Positions 48,553 through 56,281 of a stretch of DNA of 61,594 nt are shown piece after piece. Made by a program: the position numbers and the translations under genes. The notes below the pieces were generated by a model. It searched no databases. It saw nothing but the letters and a program-made list of their open reading frames with translations, and was not told the origin of the DNA. This DNA comes from Terriglobia bacterium (GTDB lineage Bacteria > Acidobacteriota > Terriglobia > Bryobacterales > Bryobacteraceae). The stretch's first letter is position 1; each line of letters starts with the position of its first letter. The stretch is taken from assembly GCA_020073145.1 (NCBI GenBank), contig JAIQFS010000034.1, forward strand, positions 1 to 61,594, in the 5' to 3' direction.

Positions 48553-49542
48553 ATGAAGGTTGCCACGCTCGTCTGCCTGTGTGCCTCGCTCCTTCCCGGC
48601 CTCCTTTCTGCCGCGGATCCGCCTCAAGCGGAGATCTCAAATGGCATCTTGCGCGCGCGGCTCTACGTGCCCGATCCCGAGATTGGCTACTACCGCGCCA
48701 CCCGCTTCGACTGGTCGGGCGTGATTTCGAGCCTCGACTATAAAGGTCACTCCTACTTCGGTCAATGGTTCGAAAAATACGATCCCAAGATTCACGACGC
48801 CATCATGGGTCCGGTGGAGGAGTTCACCACCGATGGCGAGGGATTCGGCTACGCCGAGGCCAAGCCGGGCGGCCCGTTTCTGCGGATCGGCGTGGGCGTC
48901 GTCAAGAAACCGGCACAGACGCCCACCGCCCGGTTCTTCACCTACGACCTCATCGATCCCGGACGCTGGACCATCCAGCGCGGTCCGGACTGGATCTCGT
49001 TCGTGCACGAAGTGCCTGCCACCGATGGCTACGCATACGTCTACCGCAAGACCGTGCGGCTCACCAAGGGCAAGCCCGAGCTGGTGCTGGAGCACAGCCT
49101 GAAGAACACCGGGCAGCGGGCCCTCGAGACCAGCGTGTACGACCACAATTTCTTCGTGATCGATAACCAGGCTTCCGGCCCGGATTTTGTGGTGAAGTTC
49201 CCCTTCGAGGCCAAAGCCTCCGGCGACCTGAAAGACATTCTGGAGGTGCGCGACCGCGAGGTGAGCTATAAGCGGAAGCTGGAAAAGAACGAGACCGTCC
49301 TTACTCCCATCACGGGTTTCGGCGATGCCGCCGCCGATTACAACATTACGGTGGAGAACCGCAAAACGGGGGCGGGTGTGAGAGTCACCGGCGACCAGCC
49401 TCTATCGCGCGTGGTGTTCTGGTCCGCGTCCAAGGTGGTTTCGCCGGAAGCTTACGTCAGTTTGAAGATCGCGCCCGGCCAAGAGCGGCAGTGGCGTATG
49501 ACGTACGAGTTCTACACACTCCCCACCAACGCCAAGCAATAA
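48553..49542 (+). CDS. Exported protein with aldose-epimerase-like beta fold, unknown function
   Basis: 329 residues from ATG 48553, which gives a clean signal peptide (MKVATLVCLCASLL, cleavage after LSA at about 20); the in-frame ATG at 48535 is less likely. The mature protein is beta-rich and reads like galactose-mutarotase / carbohydrate-binding proteins of the same fold (GYYRATRFDWSG, YVYRKTVRLTKGKPELVLEH, LKNTG). No metal or catalytic pair could be assigned. Extracytoplasmic location is clear from the signal. Confidence 0.65.
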   Translation: MKVATLVCLCASLLPGLLSAADPPQAEISNGILRARLYVPDPEIGYYRATRFDWSGVISSLDYKGHSYFGQWFEKYDPKIHDAIMGPVEEFTTDGEGFGYAEAKPGGPFLRIGVGVVKKPAQTPTARFFTYDLIDPGRWTIQRGPDWISFVHEVPATDGYAYVYRKTVRLTKGKPELVLEHSLKNTGQRALETSVYDHNFFVIDNQASGPDFVVKFPFEAKASGDLKDILEVRDREVSYKRKLEKNETVLTPITGFGDAAADYNITVENRKTGAGVRVTGDQPLSRVVFWSASKVVSPEAYVSLKIAPGQERQWRMTYEFYTLPTNAKQ

Positions 49543-49569
49543 CTCCGTCGGGGGCATCTTCGCGCGTGC

Positions 49570-49575
49570 GAGAAT
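49570..49575 (+). promoter_or_regulatory. -10 element just before the 49582 gene
   Basis: GAGAAT ends six bases before ATG 49582. Candidate leaderless start; weak hexamer. Confidence 0.35.
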
Positions 49576-49581
49576 GTCACC

Positions 49582-50580
49582 ATGCGCGCATGGCTCATGG
49601 ACGCCTTTGACGGCGTCGACAAGATGCAGTTGCGGGAAACGCCCGATCCGCAGCCCGGTCCCGGCGAGGCCCTGATCCGGGTGAAGTACGCGGCACTGAA
49701 TCCGGCCGATGCCTTCCTGGCGCGCGCCATGTATCCGGCCAACCCCCCTCTGCCGCACGTGCTGGGGCGCGACGGCGTGGGCGAGGTGTTGGCAGTCGGC
49801 CCCGGCGTGACGAATATCCGGATCGGCGAGGTTGTGGGCGTGCTGCGCTGCGACGTCGGTGTGGCCACCTGGGGCACACTTGCCGAGAAGACCGTAATTC
49901 CTGCCGCCAGCGCCGCTCCCGTGCCCAAGGGCTGGGCTCTGGAAGAGATGGCCTGCGCGCCCCTGGCGCTGCTCACTGCGTACCAGGCCTTGACTCAGTG
50001 GAGCGACCCGCCGGCGCCTCCGCCCGCGGGCTCGGTGGTGTTGGTGACGGGAGCTTCGGGCGGCGTCGGCATCGCCACCATCTATTTGTCCAAGTCGATG
50101 AACCTCACGGTGGTGGCGCTCTCGCGCAGTGCGGAAAAGGGCGCGAAGCTGAAGCAACTCGGTGCCGACTTCGTCTTCGATCCCTCCGCCGCGGATCTGC
50201 GGGCCGCCGTCGGCAAAGCGATCGCGCCCAAGAAAGTGGACATCGCCGTGGACAACATCGGCGGCCCCTTCTTCAATCAAGTGATTGCCATGCTAGGCTA
50301 CGGCGGCCGCATCAGCGTGGTGGGCCGCAGCGCCGGCCCGGTCCCCGAATTCAACACCGCGTCTCTGTTCTTCAAGCGGAACCGGATCGGCGGAGTGGCG
50401 GTGAGCGACTACACCCCAGAGGCCGCCCAAACCACCTTCACCGAGATCGTCTCGCGCCTGGATGGGCTCGGCAAACGTCCGGTGGTAGACCACGTCTTCC
50501 CCTTCGACGAGGTCAAGCAGGCCTTCGCGCGTCTCGCTCAGGGCCCGATGGGGAAAGTGGTGATCCGGGTGGCAGGCTAA
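49582..50580 (+). CDS. Zinc-independent MDR-family quinone oxidoreductase
   Basis: 332 residues. No zinc-ligand cysteines. Nucleotide-binding loop VLVTGASGGVGIATIYL with NADPH-type residues (ALSRSAEK) and the helix GAKLKQLGADFVFD. NADPH-dependent reduction of quinones or enones is the usual activity. Convergent by three bases with the sulfite oxidase gene. Confidence 0.85.
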   Translation: MRAWLMDAFDGVDKMQLRETPDPQPGPGEALIRVKYAALNPADAFLARAMYPANPPLPHVLGRDGVGEVLAVGPGVTNIRIGEVVGVLRCDVGVATWGTLAEKTVIPAASAAPVPKGWALEEMACAPLALLTAYQALTQWSDPPAPPPAGSVVLVTGASGGVGIATIYLSKSMNLTVVALSRSAEKGAKLKQLGADFVFDPSAADLRAAVGKAIAPKKVDIAVDNIGGPFFNQVIAMLGYGGRISVVGRSAGPVPEFNTASLFFKRNRIGGVAVSDYTPEAAQTTFTEIVSRLDGLGKRPVVDHVFPFDEVKQAFARLAQGPMGKVVIRVAG

Positions 50581-50583
50581 GGC

Positions 50584-51954
50584 TTACCGTCCGCGGGGGC
50601 GCGGGCCGAAGGTGCCGAACAAATAGTCAAGAAACGCGGCGCGGTCCTGGTCCGTGATCTTGGCGCCCCAGCCCGACATCTTCGTGAGCTCCCGGTCCCA
50701 CTGGGCCCGGTTGAGGCGCTGTTGCCGGATCACGTCGTCGTCGTGGCAGACGTGGCAGGCGTTGGCGAATCCGGAAGGCGGCGTGGTTGCGCCCACGGAG
50801 TCCTCCGGCTGAGATCCGCCGGACACTTGCTTGACCACGCTCAGGCCCACGCGCGGCACGACGTTCCAGCCGTAGCCCGAGGGGTTCCACTCCTGGTCGA
50901 GGGGCTGGGTATTGCCAGCGGCGTCACGCGCCCGCGCCAGGATGGTGTAGTAGGCCTCCTGCGGCGGCGTCCAGTTGAATTCCCACTGCCGCCAGCCGAA
51001 CTGCGTTTTCTGTCCGGCACGCAAGGCCGCCGATTTCCAGTTCCGCCCGCCATCCACGCTGACCTCGACCGATGTCACCGGGCCGGCGTCTCCGCTCCAG
51101 GCCACGCCTCGAATCGCGAGCGGCGCGCCCAGGGCGGCCTGGGAACCGTCGAGCGGCGCGGCGATCACGTTCTTGACCCTCAGGCTGGTGACCGGCTGCA
51201 TCTGCTCGGGAGGCACGGCGGTTCCCGGCGCCACCGGTTTTCCCGGGTGCCGGTAGGCGCTCTTCATCCAAAACCCGTCGTGCTCCTGGTTGAGCACGCG
51301 GATCGAGGTCAGCCATTTCACCCAGGAGTCGCTGGCCCAGCCCGGAGCCACCACGCGCAGCGGAAAGCCGTGTTTCACCGGCAGCGGCTCGCCGTTCATT
51401 TCGTAGGCAAGGAGGGTGTTCGCGTCGAGAGCCTTCTTCAGAGGGATCGACCGCTGAAAGTCCGGCATGGCCAGCAGCGGAACGTCCGAGCCGTCGAACA
51501 GAATCGCCCGCGCCGAATCGTGAACGCCCGCCCGCTTGAGGACATCGCTCAGGCGCGCGCCGCGCCAGCGCGCATTGGCGACCGCGCCGTTCGCCCACTG
51601 CAGGCCGGGAACCGACGGCTCGTAGAACCCGCGCCCGTTGCCTGCGCATTCCACCACGCTCACCAGTTCCACGGCCGGAAGGCGCTTGACGTCTTCGAGC
51701 GTGAGCGTCAGGGGGGTGGCTACCTCACCCTCCACTCTCAGCCGCCACTCCGCCACGTTGACGTTGGGCACGTAGACATGCGTGCGAACGAAGAAATGCT
51801 CGACGGGCGTGAGGTAGTCGGAGAATCCGGAAAGCGGCATCTCCAGATCTTCGGGCCGAACCGAACGCGACAGCATATCGCGCTTGGGGCGGTCTTCCGC
51901 CCGGAGTACGGCGCCCGCGGCCAGCACCAACAGACCTCTCCGCGAAAGGTTCAC
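50584..51954 (-). CDS. Sulfite-oxidase-family molybdoenzyme fused to cytochrome c
   Basis: 456 residues. N-terminal Tat-like signal (NLSRRGLLVLAAG). Molybdopterin domain about 40-255 with Mo ligand Cys103 in VECAGNGRGF and PVKHGFPLRVVAPGW. Dimerisation (Mo-co_dimer, Ig-like) domain about 255-375. C-terminal c-type haem domain with C400-x2-C403-H404 and likely axial Met426. In SorAB systems the cytochrome is a separate subunit. Here electrons would pass to haem within one chain, and then to the respiratory chain. Periplasmic sulfite oxidation is the expected activity; another sulfur substrate is possible. Confidence 0.9.
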   Translation of the reverse strand: MNLSRRGLLVLAAGAVLRAEDRPKRDMLSRSVRPEDLEMPLSGFSDYLTPVEHFFVRTHVYVPNVNVAEWRLRVEGEVATPLTLTLEDVKRLPAVELVSVVECAGNGRGFYEPSVPGLQWANGAVANARWRGARLSDVLKRAGVHDSARAILFDGSDVPLLAMPDFQRSIPLKKALDANTLLAYEMNGEPLPVKHGFPLRVVAPGWASDSWVKWLTSIRVLNQEHDGFWMKSAYRHPGKPVAPGTAVPPEQMQPVTSLRVKNVIAAPLDGSQAALGAPLAIRGVAWSGDAGPVTSVEVSVDGGRNWKSAALRAGQKTQFGWRQWEFNWTPPQEAYYTILARARDAAGNTQPLDQEWNPSGYGWNVVPRVGLSVVKQVSGGSQPEDSVGATTPPSGFANACHVCHDDDVIRQQRLNRAQWDRELTKMSGWGAKITDQDRAAFLDYLFGTFGPRPRGR

Positions 51955-52014
51955 AACGCCTCCAGGCTGAAATCTTATTCTACGTCTGTCGGAAATAGGC
52001 GTGGTATCGCCTTC

Positions 52015-52653
52015 TTACGACGTCACGCGTTTGCGGACGGCCTGCGCCTGGCGGTCCGCCCGTTCTTCCAACTCGGTGCACTCGGCGGCGATCTGGTCGC
52101 AGAACTCCGATTCCCCGAGCGAGGCCAGGTTGGCGTCGACACTGAGGAGCATGGCACGCACGGCGCCCGCCAGCAACTGGGCGGCGCCGCCGAGATCCGT
52201 AGCCGCTGACCCGTGCGCCATTTCTGCCGCTTCGGCGCAGACGTTGAGCCCCGCCATCGCCGCCCGCGCCGCGGACAGCGGCACTTCCGTGGCCCGGCGT
52301 AGCGCGCTGGCAATGGCTTGCTGGCGATGGACCCGTTCGGCATCGGTGTCCTTGGGCATGCGCAGACACCGCATGTAGTGCGCGTACGCGGCCGGGTCCT
52401 CATCGGCGTACCGGGCCAGGCGACCCGACTCGGTGACTGCTGCCTCGACCAACGCTTGGAGGCGCTTTCGGTCCCCTTGAAAGGTCTTCCGATTTTCGGT
52501 GATTTCCAGCACCATCACCACCAGGCTCAGAGCGCACGCGGCGGAAACCGAAGCCACCGCCACCGCCGCCACGGAAGGATCGCGGCTGGCCGCTTTCTCT
52601 CGAAATTCCTCAAGCGTCGTTCGCCACACCGATGGAGTCGTCGCGGGATTCAT
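52015..52653 (-). CDS. FTCD_C-domain (formiminotransferase-cyclodeaminase-like) protein
   Basis: 212 residues from ATG 52653. All-helical protein of the FTCD_C / methenyl-THF cyclohydrolase family (EEFREKAASRDPSVAAVAVAS at the start, then helix with ENRKTFQGDRKRL and MAHGSAATDLG). The usual Gly-rich PGGGS turn is replaced by PSVAA, so folate binding may be altered. It lies downstream of the B12 uptake operon on the same strand (133-base gap) and upstream of the sulfite oxidase; no functional link shown. Confidence 0.7.
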   Translation of the reverse strand: MNPATTPSVWRTTLEEFREKAASRDPSVAAVAVASVSAACALSLVVMVLEITENRKTFQGDRKRLQALVEAAVTESGRLARYADEDPAAYAHYMRCLRMPKDTDAERVHRQQAIASALRRATEVPLSAARAAMAGLNVCAEAAEMAHGSAATDLGGAAQLLAGAVRAMLLSVDANLASLGESEFCDQIAAECTELEERADRQAQAVRKRVTS

Positions 52654-52786
52654 TTCGATCCGTCGTCCTCTCCTTAACGGCTCTATCCTACCGCGTTGCC
52701 TCTGCCCTCCCAAAGCAGCGGTCCTGAGACGCTCGGATGAGACCGATTCCACGCCATTGGTCCAGGCGGGTTCCGCCAGGCGCAGG

Positions 52787-53620
52787 CTAGCGGCCGAGGT
52801 CGGGATCGGTGCGCTCTCCAGGCCGTAGCGCCGGAGGCGCGGGGCAGCCAGCCACGTGCGCCAGGACGGCGTGGAGCTGCAACACGCCTTCGGTCAGCGC
52901 CGCCGGTCCGGGCTGCAGGATATAGGTCGACTTGATCTCGTATACGTGTAGGATCTCCGACCACCCGGGCCGCCGGCGGATCTCCGCTTTGTTCACCTTC
53001 CGGCCGCACCACGAGGCGATCACCACATCCGGATTGCGCTCCCGCACCGCCGCCGCGTCCACGATGCGGTCCTTGGCGTCGTGCCGTGCGCGCAGTTCCG
53101 GAAATGTCGGAACCCCTCCCGCGATCTCGATCAGCTCGTCCACCCAGCGAATGCCGCTGATCAGCGGCTCGTTCCACTCCTCGAAGAAGACGCGCGGCCG
53201 CCGGGGAAACCGCCGCGCGGATTCCGCAATCGAGGCCAGCCCCTGGTTCAGGCGCTCGACCAGCGCTTGCCCGCGGGCTTCCGCCCCCACCAGCCGCGCC
53301 ACCGCGAGAATCATCTGCAGAATTTCTTCGATCGAGCGCTGGTTGAAGATCAGCACGGCAACGCCGCGCGCGATGAGCTCGCGCGCAATCTCGGCCTGCA
53401 GATTGGAGAACCCGATCACCAGGTCGGGGGAGAGTTCCAGGATGCGGTCGAACCGGGCCGTGGTGAAGGCGGAGACGTGCGGCTTCCGCCGCGCCTCCGG
53501 CGGCCGCGCCGTAAGCCCGGAGACGCCCACGATCCGTGCCTCCTCCCCCAGCAGGTATAGAATCTCGGTGGTCTCCTCGGTGAGACACACAATCCGCCGC
53601 GGAAACTCCGCCGCGCTCAT
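52787..53620 (-). CDS. BtuF-like cobalamin-binding protein without signal peptide
   Basis: 277 residues from ATG 53620 (ATGA overlap with btuC); the frame extends to 54592 but that part is antisense-like to btuC. Periplasmic-binding-protein fold (RIVCLTEETTEILYLLG, SPDLVIGFSNLQAEIA, RVFFEEWNEPLISGIRWVDEL). It begins directly at the fold with no signal peptide, so it would stay in the cytoplasm unless a different start is used. Last gene of the B12 uptake operon, next to btuC. Possibly hands over or buffers corrinoid inside the cell. Confidence 0.85.
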   Translation of the reverse strand: MSAAEFPRRIVCLTEETTEILYLLGEEARIVGVSGLTARPPEARRKPHVSAFTTARFDRILELSPDLVIGFSNLQAEIARELIARGVAVLIFNQRSIEEILQMILAVARLVGAEARGQALVERLNQGLASIAESARRFPRRPRVFFEEWNEPLISGIRWVDELIEIAGGVPTFPELRARHDAKDRIVDAAAVRERNPDVVIASWCGRKVNKAEIRRRPGWSEILHVYEIKSTYILQPGPAALTEGVLQLHAVLAHVAGCPAPPALRPGERTDPDLGR

Positions 53621-54639
53621 AACGCCGAGTAGCGCTGGCGGCGATGCAGCAGCCAGAGAAAGACCGGACCGCCGACCAGCGCGGTTACCGCGCCCACCGG
53701 CAATTCGATCGGGTCGAATGCGATGCGCGCCACCAGGTCTGCCGCGATCAGGAACCCCGCGCCTAGCAGCAGCGAGCCGGGCAGCACGATGCGCAGGTCT
53801 TCGCCGAACATCAGCCGCACCGCGTGCGGCACAATCAGCCCCACGAACCCGATCGCCCCGCCCACCGCCACCGTGACCCCTACCAGCACAGAGCAGATCA
53901 GGTGAATCGCCGTCTCGCACCGCTCCACGTTGACACCCAACGCGCCCGCCGTCTCTTCCCCCATGGCCAGCAGGTGCAGCTCGCGCGACAGCGCCAGCAG
54001 CGCGATCCAGCACGGCGCCAGAAACAGCAGCATGCGCCAGATGGTATCGAAACCGATGACTTCCACGCTGCCAATGATCCAGCGCAGAATTTCGAGCGCG
54101 CGCGAGGGATCGGTCATGTATTGGATGGCCAGCACCGCGGCCGACGCGATCAGGTTGACCACCACGCCCGCCAGCAGCAACGCTCCCGGCAACAGAAGCG
54201 TGCCGCTCCGCGCAATCCGGTGTACCAGCAATACCGCCACCATCGCGCCTCCGAATCCCGCGATGAAGACCACCGGAATTCCGGACACCCGGGAGCCCCA
54301 TCCAAAGGCGATGGCCAGGCTCGCGCCCACGGCCCCGCCGCCCGAGACGCCTAACGTGGCGGGCTCCGCCAGCGGATTGCGAAACAACGCCTGCAACGCC
54401 GCACCCGCCACCGCCAGCGACGAACCGATCAGCGCCGCCATGATCACCCGCGGCAGGCGCAGCCGGAAGAAGAGCGTCCGCGCCATCGGGTCCGTCCGCA
54501 ATGAGGCGAAATCGAGCGTGCGGCTTCCCGCCCACACCGCCACCACCGCCACCACCAACAGCAATCCCGTCAGAAGCGCCAGCGCGCGCCACAGGCGCAC
54601 CGCGGTGGCTTCCGGTGGGGCTTTCGTTACGATCGCCAT
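53617..54639 (-). CDS. btuC: Cobalamin/iron-chelate ABC permease (FecCD family)
   Basis: 340 residues, ten predicted helices. Family blocks RLPRVIMAALIGSSLAVAGAALQALFRNPLAEPATLGVSGGGA, and later GAIGFVGLIVPHAVR are intact. Inner-membrane channel of the BtuCD-F importer. Start 54639 shares a base with the btuD stop; ATGA with the next gene. Riboswitch-led operon identifies cobalamin as the substrate. Confidence 0.92.
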   Translation of the reverse strand: MAIVTKAPPEATAVRLWRALALLTGLLLVVAVVAVWAGSRTLDFASLRTDPMARTLFFRLRLPRVIMAALIGSSLAVAGAALQALFRNPLAEPATLGVSGGGAVGASLAIAFGWGSRVSGIPVVFIAGFGGAMVAVLLVHRIARSGTLLLPGALLLAGVVVNLIASAAVLAIQYMTDPSRALEILRWIIGSVEVIGFDTIWRMLLFLAPCWIALLALSRELHLLAMGEETAGALGVNVERCETAIHLICSVLVGVTVAVGGAIGFVGLIVPHAVRLMFGEDLRIVLPGSLLLGAGFLIAADLVARIAFDPIELPVGAVTALVGGPVFLWLLHRRQRYSAL

Positions 54640-55406
54640 CAGTTGGACCAGATCAGCGTCCGGCCTTCCACGCGGCGCGTGCGCACGTGCGGATCTTCGT
54701 AGACGTCGGCCAGCACGGCATCGGTGAGGACTTCCTCCGGCCGCCCTTCGGCCGCGAGCAGCCCGCCGCGCAGCGCAAAGACATGGTCAAACAGAGGGTC
54801 GATCAAATGGAGATCGTGGGTCACCACCAGCGCCGTCAGTCCCTGCGCGTCGCGCAACGCAGCCAGCGTCCGCATCAGGGCCGCCCGGTGTTTCAGATCC
54901 AGGGCGGCCGAAGGCTCGTCCAATAGCAGGCACTGCGGCTCCTGCGCCAAGGCACGGGCCACGGCCACCATCTGCCGCTCCCCGCCCGACAGTTCCGTGA
55001 CGCGGCGCGCCGCCAGGTGGCCCGCGTCCACGGTCTCCAGCGCTTCCATCGCGCGCTCCCGGTCGTGGGCATCTTCGAACCGAAAGCGCGCCGTGTACGG
55101 GCTGCGGCCGGTCAACACCACTTCCAGTACGGTGAATGGAAAAGCCAAAGCGGTGGCCTGCGGCACATAGGCGATCCGCTTGGCCGCCTCGCGCCGCGGA
55201 ATGGTGTCCAACCGGGCCCCGTCGAACCGGATCTCCCCGCGGGCCGGCGTCAGCAAGCCGGCGAACAGCCGGATCAGTGTGGATTTCCCGCACCCGTTGG
55301 GCCCGATCAGCGCGCTCAACTGCCCGCGGCCGGCCGCCAGCGTGACCCCACGAATCACCGGCGCCGCTGTCGCATACGCGAACTCCGCGTTCCGTGCCTC
55401 GAACAT
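54639..55406 (-). CDS. btuD: Cobalamin ABC importer ATPase
   Basis: 255 residues from ATG 55406. Walker A GPNGCGKST, Q-loop VPQATALAFPF, signature LSGGERQMVAVARAL, Walker B CLLLDEPSAALD, H-loop VVTHDLH. An open frame to 55574 overlaps btuF and is not coding. Five bases downstream of the periplasmic binding protein. Confidence 0.93.
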   Translation of the reverse strand: MFEARNAEFAYATAAPVIRGVTLAAGRGQLSALIGPNGCGKSTLIRLFAGLLTPARGEIRFDGARLDTIPRREAAKRIAYVPQATALAFPFTVLEVVLTGRSPYTARFRFEDAHDRERAMEALETVDAGHLAARRVTELSGGERQMVAVARALAQEPQCLLLDEPSAALDLKHRAALMRTLAALRDAQGLTALVVTHDLHLIDPLFDHVFALRGGLLAAEGRPEEVLTDAVLADVYEDPHVRTRRVEGRTLIWSN

Positions 55407-55411
55407 GGGAT

Positions 55412-56281
55412 TCAACGAGCCTCCCAGTCGCGCGCCGCTACTTCGGGATGGAGTAAACGCGCAAACAGCGCGGCCGTCTGGGCGATCATCTGCGAATCGT
55501 GCGGCACGAACTCGTCGCGGATCACGTGCACCGCGCCGCGCTTCACGGCTCTCAGTTCCTGCAATTCGTTCCACGCGGCTGCCGGGTTTGCGCCCACGTC
55601 GCCCTTCGAGCCCGGCATCAAGTCCAGAATGACGTCCGGATTGACCGTCAGCACCGTCTCGGCGCTCACCTTGCCGTATCCCGGTCCCGTGGGGCCCGCC
55701 ACGATTCTTCCGCCGGCGATCTCCACCAATTCCGCCAGGAAGCTTCCCTGTCGCGCCGCATACATCTCGCGCAGCGTCCCCGGAGTCCGGTCTACAATGA
55801 GCAGCACGCTGGGATGAGGCAGGCCGGCCGCGCGTTTCCGCACGGCGTCGAGAGCGGCTCTGGTTTTTGCGGCGAGTTCCCCGGCCTGGCGATCGTGCCC
55901 GGTGGCTTTGCCCAGCTCGGCGATGGCGGTGAACGCGTCCGCGACCGTGCCGCTTGGCGCCAGAGCCGTGCGAATCCCCAGTTGCTGAAGAGGGTTCTGG
56001 AGGAAGGGCGCTTGCGCGTCCGAAAACACGACCAGATCAGGATGAAAACTGGCTACCTTTTCGACGCCGGGCGTGCTCCAGCCCCCGACTTTCGGCAGCT
56101 TCTGGGCCTCGGGTGGATACAGACAGTATTCCGTCACCGCCACCACCCGGTCGAAGGCTCCGATGCCGTACAGAATCTCCGTGACCGTTGGCGAAACCGA
56201 AACAATGCGCTGGGGGGCGGCCGCCCAAGCCACCGCGCCCAGCGCGATCAGGAGAAAGCCGCGCCGTCCGTCAAAACTCAA
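55412..56281 (-). CDS. btuF: Periplasmic cobalamin-binding protein BtuF
   Basis: 289 residues with an N-terminal signal (RRGFLLIALGAVAWA, cleavage after AWA). Mature part begins RIVSVSPTVTEILYGIGAFDRVVAV, the BtuF fold, then HPDLVVFSDAQAP and AEIAGGR-like VEIAGGRIV. Delivers B12 to BtuCD. It overlaps the receptor gene by 11 bases. Confidence 0.92.
   Translation of the reverse strand: MSFDGRRGFLLIALGAVAWAAAPQRIVSVSPTVTEILYGIGAFDRVVAVTEYCLYPPEAQKLPKVGGWSTPGVEKVASFHPDLVVFSDAQAPFLQNPLQQLGIRTALAPSGTVADAFTAIAELGKATGHDRQAGELAAKTRAALDAVRKRAAGLPHPSVLLIVDRTPGTLREMYAARQGSFLAELVEIAGGRIVAGPTGPGYGKVSAETVLTVNPDVILDLMPGSKGDVGANPAAAWNELQELRAVKRGAVHVIRDEFVPHDSQMIAQTAALFARLLHPEVAARDWEAR

Noticed and set aside
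52683-54592. Extended minus-strand frames over the btuC/btuF2 region
   Set aside because: The real genes start at 53620 and 54639 with ATGA-type overlaps; the extensions translate to Gly/Arg-rich nonsense.
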